From Parcubacteria group bacterium Gr01-1014_13 (GTDB taxonomy: Bacteria; Patescibacteria; ABY1; Magasanikbacterales; GWA2-37-8), in contig VMGB01000004.1 of NCBI GenBank assembly GCA_007376295.1, positions 6,818 to 70,817 of the forward strand: a DNA stretch of 64,000 nt. Reading direction: 5' to 3'. Shown here piece after piece: positions 24,283 through 33,476 of the stretch. Within the stretch, counting starts at the first letter, position 1, and each line of letters opens with the position of its first letter. The notes under the pieces are model-generated. The model worked only from the letters and a program-made list of their open reading frames with translations. It was not told where the DNA came from and did no database searches. Both the position numbers and the translations under genes were made by a program.

Positions 24283-26889
24283 TTACTTCAAATTATTTAA
24301 TTGTTCTTCTAATTTTTCTAATTTAGATTTGGCTTCGTTTAATTTTCCTTTTTCTTTCTCTACCACTTCTTTAGGTGCATTACTTACAAACTCTTTATTT
24401 AATAGTTTATTTTCCAGACCAGCAGTATATTTTTTTAATTCTGCAATTTCTTTTTCTAATCTAGGCTTTTCTTTAGCTACATCCACCGCTCCCGCTAAAT
24501 CTAGCGAAACTTCTGCTCCAGTTTTTACAAATTCCAAACTTTCTAATCGAGCCAAAGATTTAATAATTTCTTGATTGTTTCTTAATAATTTTTCTTTTTT
24601 ACCAGCATTAACATGTGCACCGATTTTTTTTGCGGGTTCAATTTTATATTCAGCACGTAAAGAGCGTATACTTGTGATTGTATTTATAATATCATTAAAA
24701 CCCTTTGCTGTCGGATTTGCTTTCTTTACGCCCATCCACGGTTCAACCATCAAAGTTTTATCTGCACCATAAACTTCCTGCCAAATCGCCTCTGTTACAA
24801 ACGGCATGTATGGATGCCATAATTTTAAAATTGTATTTAAAATATAGTTTAAAATTTCTGATTTTTTGCCTTCTACCTTCGCTATCTCTAAATACCAATC
24901 AGCCAACTCGCTCCAAGTAAAATCTCGTAATTTTTCTCCGACCATGGAAAAATTAAATTCTTCAATATTTTTAGAAGTTTCTTGAATTACTTTATCTAAT
25001 CCTTCCAAAATCCATTCATCTGCCAAAGTCTTGGCTTTTGGTTTTTTGATATCAATCTTAGGATTCTCGATATTCAACAACATAAACCGAGAAATATTCC
25101 ACAACTTGTTGGTAAAATTTCTAAAACCGGCAATTTTTTCTTCGGATAGCTTCATGTCATTTCCCGGAGTATTGCCGACAAGCAAAGATAAGCGTGTGGC
25201 ATCAGTACCATATTTATTAATCATATCTAGCGGATCTATCACATTTCCCAAAGACTTGCTCATCTTCTGGCCTTTCTCATCACGAACCAAACCGTGTAAA
25301 TAAACTTTTTTAAAAGGAATATCGTCTAAAACATAGGTGGTCATGAGTATCATGCGCGCCACCCAGAAAAATAAAATGTCATAACCAGTTTCCATTACAC
25401 TGGTTGGATGATAATTTTTTAGATCACTAGCCTTTAAATCCGGATATCCCAATGTAGAAAAAGTCCAAAGCCCGGAAGAAAACCAGGTATCCAAAGTATC
25501 TGGATCTTGTTGCCAACCCTCACCTCTTGGCGCTTCCACACCAACAAAAACCTCTTCACCCTTATACCAAACCGGGATTTGATGCCCATACCAAATTTGA
25601 CGGCTAATACACCAATCACGCAAGTTATCTATCCAGTGAAAATATGTTTTATTGAACCTGTCAGGTATTATCTCTATCTGACCTTTTTTATTCCCAACAG
25701 CCTTTTGCATTAATTGTTTTAAAGTTTTTTTGCCCCGGGATTTGATGGGCTTATTTACATCTATAAACCACTGAGTTTTTGGTAGCGGTTCAATTACATC
25801 ACCAAACCTATCTGAGGTACCGACATTTTGTACAATATCTTCTTCTTTTTCCAATAAATTATTTTTCCTCAAATACTCGACAAATTTTTCGCGCGCTGCT
25901 AATACTGTAAGCCCGGCGTAATCTTTCCCTGCCGCGGCTGTCATTTTTCCATCTTCACTAATTACTTGGATCAAACCGATGTCATTACCATCAGCTTTTT
26001 GTTTTTGATACATCTCAAAGTCTACAGAACTATGAGCAGGCGTTACACCCAAAGCGCCCGTACCAAATTCCAGTTCAATATTTTCATCAGCAATAATTTT
26101 AATTTTCAGCGGAGCGGCAGCGCCCACATCTACTACAAACTCCTGGCCAATATATTTTTTGTATCTGGCATCTTTTGGATTTACGGCCACAGCCGTATCA
26201 CCAAGTTTTGTTTCTGGCCTGGTGGTAGCAATAGTAATTGGAAAATCTTTTGAATATTTGAAATAATATAATTTTCCTGGACGTTCCACATGCACCAACT
26301 CATCATCACTAACCGTAGACTGGCCTTTAACTGACCAATTGATTACCCGGTACCCACGATAAATCAATTTATCATCATACATTTTTTTAAACACAGTCCG
26401 CACTGCTAAATTTCTTTTTTCATCAAGCGTATATGCTTCTCTGCTCCAATCCAGAGACGCACCCATTTTGCGAGACTGATTCACAATCGTGTCATGACTC
26501 TCTTGAGCAAAGCTCTCTACTCGTTTTAAAAATTCATCCCTGCCCAAATCATATTTTGTTTTCCCTTCTTTTTCCATAACTAACTTTTCCACCTTGGCTT
26601 GAGTGGCTATAGCCGCGTGGTCCGTACCCGGTACCCACAAAGTACGATCGCCTTTCATGCGATGGTAACGCACCATCACATCTTCAATTGCCAACATGGC
26701 CGCATGACCCATATGCAAAGTGCCGGTAACATTTGGCGGTGGCAAAACAATGGAAAAAGGTTTAGCGTTTTTCTTCGTAAACCTTTGTTTAACGCAAACA
26801 TCAGGATTAAACAACCCTGATTCTTCCCATTTTTTATAGATATTATCCTCGTAATTCTTCGGCTCGTAGGCCTTTGACAGCTCTTTCAT
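24283..26889 (-). CDS. valS: Valyl-tRNA synthetase
   Basis: ValRS charges tRNA-Val and edits threonine. Signatures: PPPNVTGTLHMGHAAM near residue 51, the editing-domain run TRPETKLGDTAVAVNP, WFSSGLWTFSTLGYP, and KMSKSLGNVIDPLDM. The C-terminal coiled-coil tRNA arm (EKPRLEKEIAELKKY to the end) is present. The length of 868 residues is normal. It is the first gene of the valS-tyrS-argS operon with a promoter just upstream (-35 TTGATT, -10 TATAAT), and it diverges from the degenerate DHH gene. There is no Shine-Dalgarno and no T-box leader; the promoter lies within 40 bases of the start. Confidence 0.97.
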   Translation of the reverse strand: MKELSKAYEPKNYEDNIYKKWEESGLFNPDVCVKQRFTKKNAKPFSIVLPPPNVTGTLHMGHAAMLAIEDVMVRYHRMKGDRTLWVPGTDHAAIATQAKVEKLVMEKEGKTKYDLGRDEFLKRVESFAQESHDTIVNQSRKMGASLDWSREAYTLDEKRNLAVRTVFKKMYDDKLIYRGYRVINWSVKGQSTVSDDELVHVERPGKLYYFKYSKDFPITIATTRPETKLGDTAVAVNPKDARYKKYIGQEFVVDVGAAAPLKIKIIADENIELEFGTGALGVTPAHSSVDFEMYQKQKADGNDIGLIQVISEDGKMTAAAGKDYAGLTVLAAREKFVEYLRKNNLLEKEEDIVQNVGTSDRFGDVIEPLPKTQWFIDVNKPIKSRGKKTLKQLMQKAVGNKKGQIEIIPDRFNKTYFHWIDNLRDWCISRQIWYGHQIPVWYKGEEVFVGVEAPRGEGWQQDPDTLDTWFSSGLWTFSTLGYPDLKASDLKNYHPTSVMETGYDILFFWVARMILMTTYVLDDIPFKKVYLHGLVRDEKGQKMSKSLGNVIDPLDMINKYGTDATRLSLLVGNTPGNDMKLSEEKIAGFRNFTNKLWNISRFMLLNIENPKIDIKKPKAKTLADEWILEGLDKVIQETSKNIEEFNFSMVGEKLRDFTWSELADWYLEIAKVEGKKSEILNYILNTILKLWHPYMPFVTEAIWQEVYGADKTLMVEPWMGVKKANPTAKGFNDIINTITSIRSLRAEYKIEPAKKIGAHVNAGKKEKLLRNNQEIIKSLARLESLEFVKTGAEVSLDLAGAVDVAKEKPRLEKEIAELKKYTAGLENKLLNKEFVSNAPKEVVEKEKGKLNEAKSKLEKLEEQLNNLK

Positions 26890-26898
26890 AACTTCAGT

Positions 26899-26979
26899 AT
26901 TATAGTAAAATAAAGCTAAAAAATCAAATGGTTTACCTCTCCTGGAGATGTTGACAGGTTATAGACCAACTGATAATAT
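26899..26979. promoter_or_regulatory. Divergent promoters between valS and the degenerate DHH gene
   Basis: Minus strand for valS: -35 TTGATT (26922-26927), 17-bp spacer, -10 TATAAT (26899-26904). Plus strand: -35 TTGACA (26951-26956), 17-bp spacer, -10 TAATAT (26974-26979). Confidence 0.7.
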
Positions 26980-27014
26980 TATCTATTCCGCCTAATCATT
27001 AAAAATCGCTTAAC

Positions 27015-28157
27015 GTGGCCCTAAACGAAGTCCAACAACTTAAAAATTTGCTTGAGTCCAACAAGCATATTTTACTGGTTTTGAATTCTGTCCAAAATAC
27101 AGACGCTATTTGCGCAGCTGTGGCCTGGAAAAAATGGCTGGAAAAACAACATAAACAAGTGGACATTATTGCCGATAACTTTATTTTACCAAAAAATTTA
27201 AAATTTATTGTTGATACCCAGGACATTCAGCCACAAATATCTCATTTACAAAAATTTATTCTGAAGGTAGATGTAACCAATGTAAAAATTGATACTCTAA
27301 GTTATGACATCAAAGATAGTTGGTTATCTATTTACCTAACTCCAAAACAAGGCATTATTACTAAAAACCAACTACGCACTGCTCAATCTGGGCCAAAATA
27401 TGATTTAATAATTACAATAAACGCCCAAGACTTAGAATCGCTAGGAAAAGTTTTTTTAAGCAACACTGATCTCTTTTACAAAGTGCCTGTAATTAATTTT
27501 GACACTCATCCTGGTAATGAACATTTCGGACAATTAAATTTTGTTGAGCTTAATAGCACTTCTACTTCCGAAACTGTTTACAAAATCATGAATCAGCTTT
27601 CCGCGTCATATATTGACGCTGATATTGCTACCGCTTTACTAGCCGGCATGATTAGTCAGACCCAAAGTTTTAAAACCACTAATGTCACACCTTATACTTT
27701 GAACACTGCCAGCCAATTAATGAATTTAGGCGCAGACAGAGAAAAAATAGTTAAACATCTTTTTAGAACAAAATCGATTTCTTCTCTCAAAATTTGGGGC
27801 GAAGCCCTGACCCACATGGAAAGTGATCCGAGTATAGGATTTATATGGACCACCATTACCCGCGAAGATTTTACCAGAGCCGGAGCTACTGAAGATGAAC
27901 TAAAAGAATTGATAGACGAGTTGGTAAACAACTCTCCGGAAGCAAAACTAATTCTATTACTATACGAAAACACTCGCGGCGAAAACAAAGTACATGGATT
28001 TCTGCACGCAGACAAACAACGTGATGCTAAAATGCTTTTACAATCCTTCCAACCGGAAGGAAATAAAAAAACCGCCTCTTTCGCGGTTACCAACAAAACT
28101 CTAAAGGAAGTCGAATTAGAAGTAGTGGGAAAAATTAAAAAAATACTGGCTGTTTAA
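27015..28157 (+). CDS. Degenerate DHH-family protein, probably not a phosphoesterase
   Basis: The 380-residue product aligns with the DHH enzyme at 1990-2952 along its length but has lost the metal ligands. HPNPDGDTLG has become NSVQNTDAICAA; the DHH signature NIDHHATNEKYG has become NFDTHPGNEHFG; and the DHHA1 motif GGGGHKKAAGF reads PEGNKKTASF. Shared stretches such as LNSTSTSETVYKI and TALLAGMISQTQSF show the common origin. It may have become a binding protein or a new activity. The start appears to be GTG 27015, about 30 bases after the promoter, with no Shine-Dalgarno. It is convergent with gpmI, the stops overlapping by 4 bases. Confidence 0.8.
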   Translation: MALNEVQQLKNLLESNKHILLVLNSVQNTDAICAAVAWKKWLEKQHKQVDIIADNFILPKNLKFIVDTQDIQPQISHLQKFILKVDVTNVKIDTLSYDIKDSWLSIYLTPKQGIITKNQLRTAQSGPKYDLIITINAQDLESLGKVFLSNTDLFYKVPVINFDTHPGNEHFGQLNFVELNSTSTSETVYKIMNQLSASYIDADIATALLAGMISQTQSFKTTNVTPYTLNTASQLMNLGADREKIVKHLFRTKSISSLKIWGEALTHMESDPSIGFIWTTITREDFTRAGATEDELKELIDELVNNSPEAKLILLLYENTRGENKVHGFLHADKQRDAKMLLQSFQPEGNKKTASFAVTNKTLKEVELEVVGKIKKILAV

Positions 28158-29731
28158 ACCAACGCCTGTCCATTCATATCCTCGGGCTGAGTCAATTCCA
28201 ATAACTTTAAAACTGTTGGCGCCACGTCTGCCAAAACTCCCACCGGTTGCATTAGGCTTAAATCCCCTTCGGGCGCGTCTCCAGCCGGGCCAGCTTGCCC
28301 CATAAAATCTTTGCCGATGATAATTAACGGTACCGGATTGGTAGAGTGTTCTTTGTCTATAGCACCGGTCTGTAAATTTGACATTTCCTCGGCATTGCCA
28401 TGATCGGCAGTTATAACTACCGCTCCGTTTTGCGCCAAAGCATGATCCGCAATTTCCCCCAAACACTTGTCTGTAATTTCGCACGCTTTAATACCCGCCT
28501 GCAAATCACCGGTATGGGCAACCATATCAGGGTTAGCAAGATTTAAAACTATAAAACCATATTTACCACTATCTATAGCTTTGTTTACCTCTTTGGTAAT
28601 TTCTAAAGCAGACATCTCCGGTTTTTGATCATAACTGGAAACTTTTGGCGATGGTATGAGCAATCTGTCTTCGCCCGGAAACGGCTCTTCCACCGTACCA
28701 TTTAGAAAAAAAGTGACATGCGCGTATTTTTCTGTTTCGGCCACATGCAACTGTTTCAAACCGGCTTTACTGACTACTTCGGCCAAAGAATTATGAACTA
28801 TCACCGGAGGAAATGCCACTACTGTAGGCAGCTCTTTTTCGTATTCAGTCATGGTGACAAAAAACAAATCATTTAAATACTCTTTGGAAAATTTACTAAA
28901 AGAAGGCACGACAAAAGCTTGGGCGAGCTCCCGCGCCCGATCTGGTCTGAAGTTAAAAAATATCACCGCATCGCCATTTTCTATAATAGCAACAGGCTTG
29001 TCATTGGATGTTAAAACTGTCGGAATAAATTCTTCATCATAATTTTTTTGCGCATAGGCTTCATCAATTGCTTGAATTGGATCTTCGGCATATCTGTCAG
29101 CTTTGCCCTCAGCCATGGCCCGATAGGCCTTCTCGCATCTATCCCAACGATTATCACGATCCATGGCAAAGTAACGGCCGGACAAAGAAGCGATTTTTCC
29201 CACTTTAAATTCCGATATTTTTTGCTGCAATTCCAAGATGAAATCTTTCCCCGAATTATATAGAGCGTCACGGCCATCCAAAATAGCATGCACAAATACA
29301 TTTTTGGTTAATTTTTCTTTTTTACAAAGCTCGAGCAAAGCATAAAGATGGGCGTTGCTGGCATGCACATTTCCAGAGCTGGTTAAACCGACCAGATGTA
29401 ATTTGGATTTATTCGTTTTAACTTTGTTGATAGCAGATAAAAATGCGGGGTTGGTAAAAAATGTTCCATTTTCTATTCCTTGATTTATTCTTGGACAACT
29501 TTGATAATAAACTCTGCCGGCACCAATGTTTAAGTGGCCCACTTCGGAATTTCCCATTTCGCCAAATAACAATCCCACTTCGTTTCCTGAAGCATGAATA
29601 GTCATGGTTGGATAATTTTTTAAAAATTTTACAAAATTTGGCGTTTGTGCCTTGGTAATCGCATTACCTTCAGCGCTGGGGGCGACGCCCCAGCCATCCA
29701 TAATCACTAGCACAACTGGTTTGTATTTCAT
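28154..29731 (-). CDS. gpmI: 2,3-bisphosphoglycerate-independent phosphoglycerate mutase, copy 1
   Basis: iPGM interconverts 3- and 2-phosphoglycerate in lower glycolysis with two Mn2+ ions. The start VVLVIMDGWGVAPSAEGNAI supplies a metal Asp, and Ser62 in GNSEVGHLNIG is the phosphorylated serine. Later metal ligands are in NLANPDMVAHTGD and ITADHGNAEEM. It is 525 residues long, of standard size. A second full-length paralogue with the same motifs lies immediately upstream (10-base gap). The two are clearly diverged (different insertion around the first 25 residues), so this is an old tandem duplication. Confidence 0.95.
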   Translation of the reverse strand: MKYKPVVLVIMDGWGVAPSAEGNAITKAQTPNFVKFLKNYPTMTIHASGNEVGLLFGEMGNSEVGHLNIGAGRVYYQSCPRINQGIENGTFFTNPAFLSAINKVKTNKSKLHLVGLTSSGNVHASNAHLYALLELCKKEKLTKNVFVHAILDGRDALYNSGKDFILELQQKISEFKVGKIASLSGRYFAMDRDNRWDRCEKAYRAMAEGKADRYAEDPIQAIDEAYAQKNYDEEFIPTVLTSNDKPVAIIENGDAVIFFNFRPDRARELAQAFVVPSFSKFSKEYLNDLFFVTMTEYEKELPTVVAFPPVIVHNSLAEVVSKAGLKQLHVAETEKYAHVTFFLNGTVEEPFPGEDRLLIPSPKVSSYDQKPEMSALEITKEVNKAIDSGKYGFIVLNLANPDMVAHTGDLQAGIKACEITDKCLGEIADHALAQNGAVVITADHGNAEEMSNLQTGAIDKEHSTNPVPLIIIGKDFMGQAGPAGDAPEGDLSLMQPVGVLADVAPTVLKLLELTQPEDMNGQALV

Positions 29732-29741
29732 ACAAAATAAT

Positions 29742-31292
29742 TTAAATCAAACTTTTAGCGGTCATTTCGACAGGCTTGACTATACCCATCATTTTTAAAA
29801 TAGTCGGAGCAACATTAGCAAGTTTGCCATCTGGCAATTTACTTGGCACTTTTATGTGACTATTTATTAAAATAAGCGGCACTGGATTGGCGGAGTGTTC
29901 GGTATCTGGTTCGCCACTATTTGGATTTATCATTTCTTCTATATTACCATGATCGGCCGTAATAACGCCCTGACCGCCATTTTTTATTAAAACTTTTATT
30001 ATACGCGCAATTTCGCTATCGACAACACTCACAGCTTTTTGGGCGGCGGTAAAATTACCAGTGTGCCCAACCATATCCATATTGGCAAAATTCATGGCAA
30101 TAAACTCATAATCTCCTGACTCTATAGCACCAATAGTATAATCGGCCAGCAATTTAGCGCTCATTTCAGGCCTATCTTCATAATTTTTAACTTCTGGTGA
30201 AGCAATTTTTACCCATTTTTCATCACAAAAATGTTGGGCGTAGCCACCATTAAAAAAGTAGGTAATATGGGAAAATTTTTCTGACTCGGCTATATACATC
30301 TGTTTTCTCGGACATAACACCTGCACCAAACTACCTTCCACATCACGACTGGGAAAGGCCGTTAGAACTCCGGGCAAATCCGGACCAAAATCAGTCAAGG
30401 CCACAAAACGAATATTTTTAGGGAATTTACTTCGCGTAAATGCTCCCGGATTAACTGTTTTAAAATCCGGTTGCATAAAAGCCTTGGTAAGCTGGCGAGC
30501 TCTGTCGCTACGCAAATTAAAAAAGAAAACAGCGTCATTATCTTTGATGGTGGCTACGGGATGTCCGTTCTCCATAATAACGGTTGGACAAACAAATTCA
30601 TCTGTATCCTTTTTGTTATAAGAATCCCTCAAAGCCTCCACAACACTTGGAGCAGTACAGCCTTTTCCTACTACCATAGCCTCATAAGCCTGTTTAGTTC
30701 GATCCCAATCCTTATTTCTATCCATAGCATAAAATCTGCCCATTACTGTGGCCACTTTTTCATTGCCATGAAAAAATTTCTGCAAAATTTGCAGATGTTT
30801 ATGAGCCTGAAATTGGCCGGAGTCTCTCCCGTCTGTAAAAAGATGCAAATACACTTTTTTTATATTTTCTTTATACAACAAATCTAATAAAGCATACAGA
30901 TGTTCTGGACAAGAATGGGCGCTGTTATGATTGGAAAGCAAGCCCATTAAATGTACTGACGTTTTATATTTTTTCACATGGTGAAGCGCTTGATGAAAGG
31001 CGTTGTTTTTAAAAAATGTTCCATCTTCAATTGAATCGGATATAAAGAGCGCGTCTTGCTTTACCACTCGACCCGCGCCCAAATTTAAATGCCCGGCTTC
31101 ACTGTTACCTTCCTGTCCTTTAAACAAACCAACACTCTCACCACTTGCTTCTAACTTGCAATTGGGAAATTTTTTTAGCATCGCAAAATAATTTGGCGCT
31201 GTTTTGGGGGTAATTGGGTTTCCTGGTTCTTTTTGATCCCCTACTCCCCAGCCATCCACAATAATCAAGAGTGTTGTTTTAAATTTGGACAT
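29742..31292 (-). CDS. gpmI: 2,3-bisphosphoglycerate-independent phosphoglycerate mutase, copy 2
   Basis: Full-length second iPGM (516 residues). TTLLIIVDGWGVGDQKEPGN starts it, Ser64 in GNSEAGHLNLGAGRV is the phospho-acceptor, and NFANMDMVGHTGN plus ITADHGNIEEM carry the metal ligands, so both copies look catalytically complete. It lies between eno and copy 1 with 9-10 base gaps in a glycolytic run. Why a small genome keeps two is not clear; they may differ in regulation, metal use or substrate. Confidence 0.95.
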   Translation of the reverse strand: MSKFKTTLLIIVDGWGVGDQKEPGNPITPKTAPNYFAMLKKFPNCKLEASGESVGLFKGQEGNSEAGHLNLGAGRVVKQDALFISDSIEDGTFFKNNAFHQALHHVKKYKTSVHLMGLLSNHNSAHSCPEHLYALLDLLYKENIKKVYLHLFTDGRDSGQFQAHKHLQILQKFFHGNEKVATVMGRFYAMDRNKDWDRTKQAYEAMVVGKGCTAPSVVEALRDSYNKKDTDEFVCPTVIMENGHPVATIKDNDAVFFFNLRSDRARQLTKAFMQPDFKTVNPGAFTRSKFPKNIRFVALTDFGPDLPGVLTAFPSRDVEGSLVQVLCPRKQMYIAESEKFSHITYFFNGGYAQHFCDEKWVKIASPEVKNYEDRPEMSAKLLADYTIGAIESGDYEFIAMNFANMDMVGHTGNFTAAQKAVSVVDSEIARIIKVLIKNGGQGVITADHGNIEEMINPNSGEPDTEHSANPVPLILINSHIKVPSKLPDGKLANVAPTILKMMGIVKPVEMTAKSLI

Positions 31293-31301
31293 AAAAAATA
31301 A

Positions 31302-32549
31302 TTACAGCCCTAATTCCAATTCAATTTCCATTAAACGGTTATACTTTTCTACTCTTTCGGAACGAGACATGGATCCGGTTTTAATAAATTCGGAATTCAC
31401 CGCCACTGCCAAATCGGCAATAAAGGTGTCTGCGGTCTCGCCGCTACGGTGAGAAATAAAGATTTGATAATTATTTTTCCGGGCGAGGTTAATAGCTTCA
31501 ATGGTTTCCGATAGTGTACCGATCTGATTTACTTTGATAAGCACAGTATTCCCCACTTGCTCTTCGATACCACGTTTAATCCGCTCGACATTGGTAACAA
31601 AAAGATCGTCACCAACTAAATTTATCTTCTTGCCTAATTCTTTCGTCAAAATTTTCCAATTTTCCCAGTCATCCTCAGCCAAACCGTCTTCAATAGAAAC
31701 AATTGGATATTTTTTCACCCACTGTTTAAGCACATCAATCATCTTGGCCGGACGCCAACCCTGTTTTTTGCCAAGGAAATAATAATTGCCGTGGCGATAA
31801 AATTCCGAAGCGGCCACATCAAGCGCCAAAAAAACATGCTTGCCTGGTTCCCAACCGGCAAGTTTTATAGCTTCAAGAATTAATTGCACACCACGCTCAT
31901 TGTTTAACAGTTCGGGCGCAAAACCTCCTTCGTCACCAACACCGGTTGAGTATCCTTTTTGACTAAGTAAGTTTGCCAGCGAATGAAAAATCTGCGAACC
32001 CATGCGTACGCGTTCGCGCAATAATTTATGCCGCGGCATGATCATGAACTCCTGAACAGAAAGACCATTATCTGCATGGCGTCCGCCATTTATAATATTC
32101 ATTCCCAATACTGGTAAACGATAATTTTTTTCGGAAATTTTATAAATATGTCGCAAATACTGATATAAAGGCATGTTCATTTCCTTTGCGCCGGCCCGAG
32201 CCACAGCTAAAGATACAGCTAAAATTGCATTAGCGCCCAATCTAGATTTAGTCTTAGTGCCATCTAAAGCAATCATTTTGGCATCTATCTCTTGAATTTT
32301 TTCCACTTCCATTCCACAAACCGCTTTGGCAATTTCGGTGTTCACGTTTTTTACCGCCCGCAAAACTCCCTTGCCGCCGTAACGCTTACCCCCATCTCGC
32401 AATTCTAAAGCTTCGTGCGTACCGGTAGAAGCTCCAGAAGGAACTTTTGCCACTGCGCTTATACCATTCTCCAAAACCACCTTAGCTTCGACTGTTGGAT
32501 TCCCTCGTGAGTCCAGTATTTCACGGGCAATAACTTGCTTAATTTTCAT
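31302..32549 (-). CDS. eno: Enolase
   Basis: Enolase dehydrates 2-phosphoglycerate to phosphoenolpyruvate. Signatures: AREILDSRGNPTVEAKVVLE at the N-terminus, the loop SGASTGTHEALELRDG, metal ligands in FLALDVAAS, SIEDGLAEDDWENW and LVGDDLFVTN, the catalytic Lys in LIKVNQIGTLSE, and SHRSGETADTFIADLAVA near the end. The 415 residues are normal. The gene follows pgk and the SIMPL gene on the same strand and feeds directly into the two gpmI genes, giving a lower-glycolysis cluster. A TGGTATAAT extended -10 lies about 30 bases upstream. Confidence 0.97.
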   Translation of the reverse strand: MKIKQVIAREILDSRGNPTVEAKVVLENGISAVAKVPSGASTGTHEALELRDGGKRYGGKGVLRAVKNVNTEIAKAVCGMEVEKIQEIDAKMIALDGTKTKSRLGANAILAVSLAVARAGAKEMNMPLYQYLRHIYKISEKNYRLPVLGMNIINGGRHADNGLSVQEFMIMPRHKLLRERVRMGSQIFHSLANLLSQKGYSTGVGDEGGFAPELLNNERGVQLILEAIKLAGWEPGKHVFLALDVAASEFYRHGNYYFLGKKQGWRPAKMIDVLKQWVKKYPIVSIEDGLAEDDWENWKILTKELGKKINLVGDDLFVTNVERIKRGIEEQVGNTVLIKVNQIGTLSETIEAINLARKNNYQIFISHRSGETADTFIADLAVAVNSEFIKTGSMSRSERVEKYNRLMEIELELGL

Positions 32550-32599
32550 ATATTATAGGAGTGTGAGTTAAGAAGGCCATTATACCATGACCTTTATCA

Positions 32600-32632
32600 A
32601 CAAAAAAGAGCATATTTCTAGCTCCTTTTTGT
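32600..32632 (-). terminator. Terminator after the SIMPL gene
   Basis: On the minus strand a hairpin AAAGGAGC ... GCTCTTTTTT ends in a T run. It lies between the SIMPL stop and the eno promoter. Confidence 0.65.
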
Positions 32633-32645
32633 TTTTGAGATTTAT

Positions 32646-33452
32646 TTATAGTAGCTCGTAAGTGACATTTACATTCATGCTTACGTCTCTGCTTCCTCCA
32701 GATATGGCTGCTGGAGCTGTTCCCCCCATACCTCCCACGCTGTCTTTCATCATCAGTTGGGGTTGATAAAAATCAGTACCACCTTCATATTCATTGTAAG
32801 TAATTACTCCTCCCAACCGTAGACCCAAAACCTTGGCTAAATGTTCTCCTCTTACTTTCGCGTCCATTAGCGCTTTGTCACGCGCTTGAGATTTTAAATT
32901 CTCCGGTTCGTCGATAGTAAAACTTAAACCATTTACTTCCGTGGCTCCATATTTTCCAGCCAAAGACAACACATTACTAATTTTGTTTAAGTCTCTTATT
33001 TTGATAGTTAAACTATTGCTTACTCTATAACCTTTTAATTCCTGTCCTCTATCTTCAGTATAATTATAATCTGGATAAATCGAATAGCTGCTTTGCAAAT
33101 CCTTTTCCGCTATACCTATTTTCTTTAATTCCGCAAAAATTTGATCCATTACTTTTTTATTATCTGCTTGAGCCTTGGCCACATCTTTGTCGGTATTAGA
33201 ATATCCCATAGTAGTAACCGCAATATCATTACTGCCACTAACTTTTCCAAAACCGGCCACAGTTATAGTTCTCTCCATGCGATCGGTTTTACCAATAAAA
33301 TTATACTGCTTTATATTATTGCGTATGAGGGTTCCCACATAAACTACTCCGTAAACTAACAAAATAGCAGCAGCAGTCATTACTATTTTTTTCCCAAAAC
33401 TGCCATAAAAATCCCACATTGAATCTTTGTTTCCACCTGTTGGTAATGCCAT
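32646..33452 (-). CDS. SIMPL (DUF541) domain envelope protein
   Basis: A short cytoplasmic part and one membrane segment (about 18-42) precede a SIMPL domain covering most of the rest: RTITVAGFGKVSGSNDIAVTT opens it, VMDQIFAELKKIGIAEKDLQ and NSLTIKIRDLNKI continue it, and SMNVNVTYELL closes it. DUF541/SIMPL proteins are periplasmic or outer-facing and form oligomeric shells in some bacteria; the biochemical role is unknown. The length is 268 residues. The gene lies between pgk and eno, 24 bases after pgk. Confidence 0.9.
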   Translation of the reverse strand: MALPTGGNKDSMWDFYGSFGKKIVMTAAAILLVYGVVYVGTLIRNNIKQYNFIGKTDRMERTITVAGFGKVSGSNDIAVTTMGYSNTDKDVAKAQADNKKVMDQIFAELKKIGIAEKDLQSSYSIYPDYNYTEDRGQELKGYRVSNSLTIKIRDLNKISNVLSLAGKYGATEVNGLSFTIDEPENLKSQARDKALMDAKVRGEHLAKVLGLRLGGVITYNEYEGGTDFYQPQLMMKDSVGGMGGTAPAAISGGSRDVSMNVNVTYELL

Positions 33453-33476
33453 ACTTAAAATTTTTAAATGAATTAA

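Noticed and set aside
26890..27014. A T-box leader for the tRNA synthetase operon
   Set aside because: The promoter lies within about 40 bases of valS, leaving no room for a T-box, and no AGGGTGG-type motif is present.
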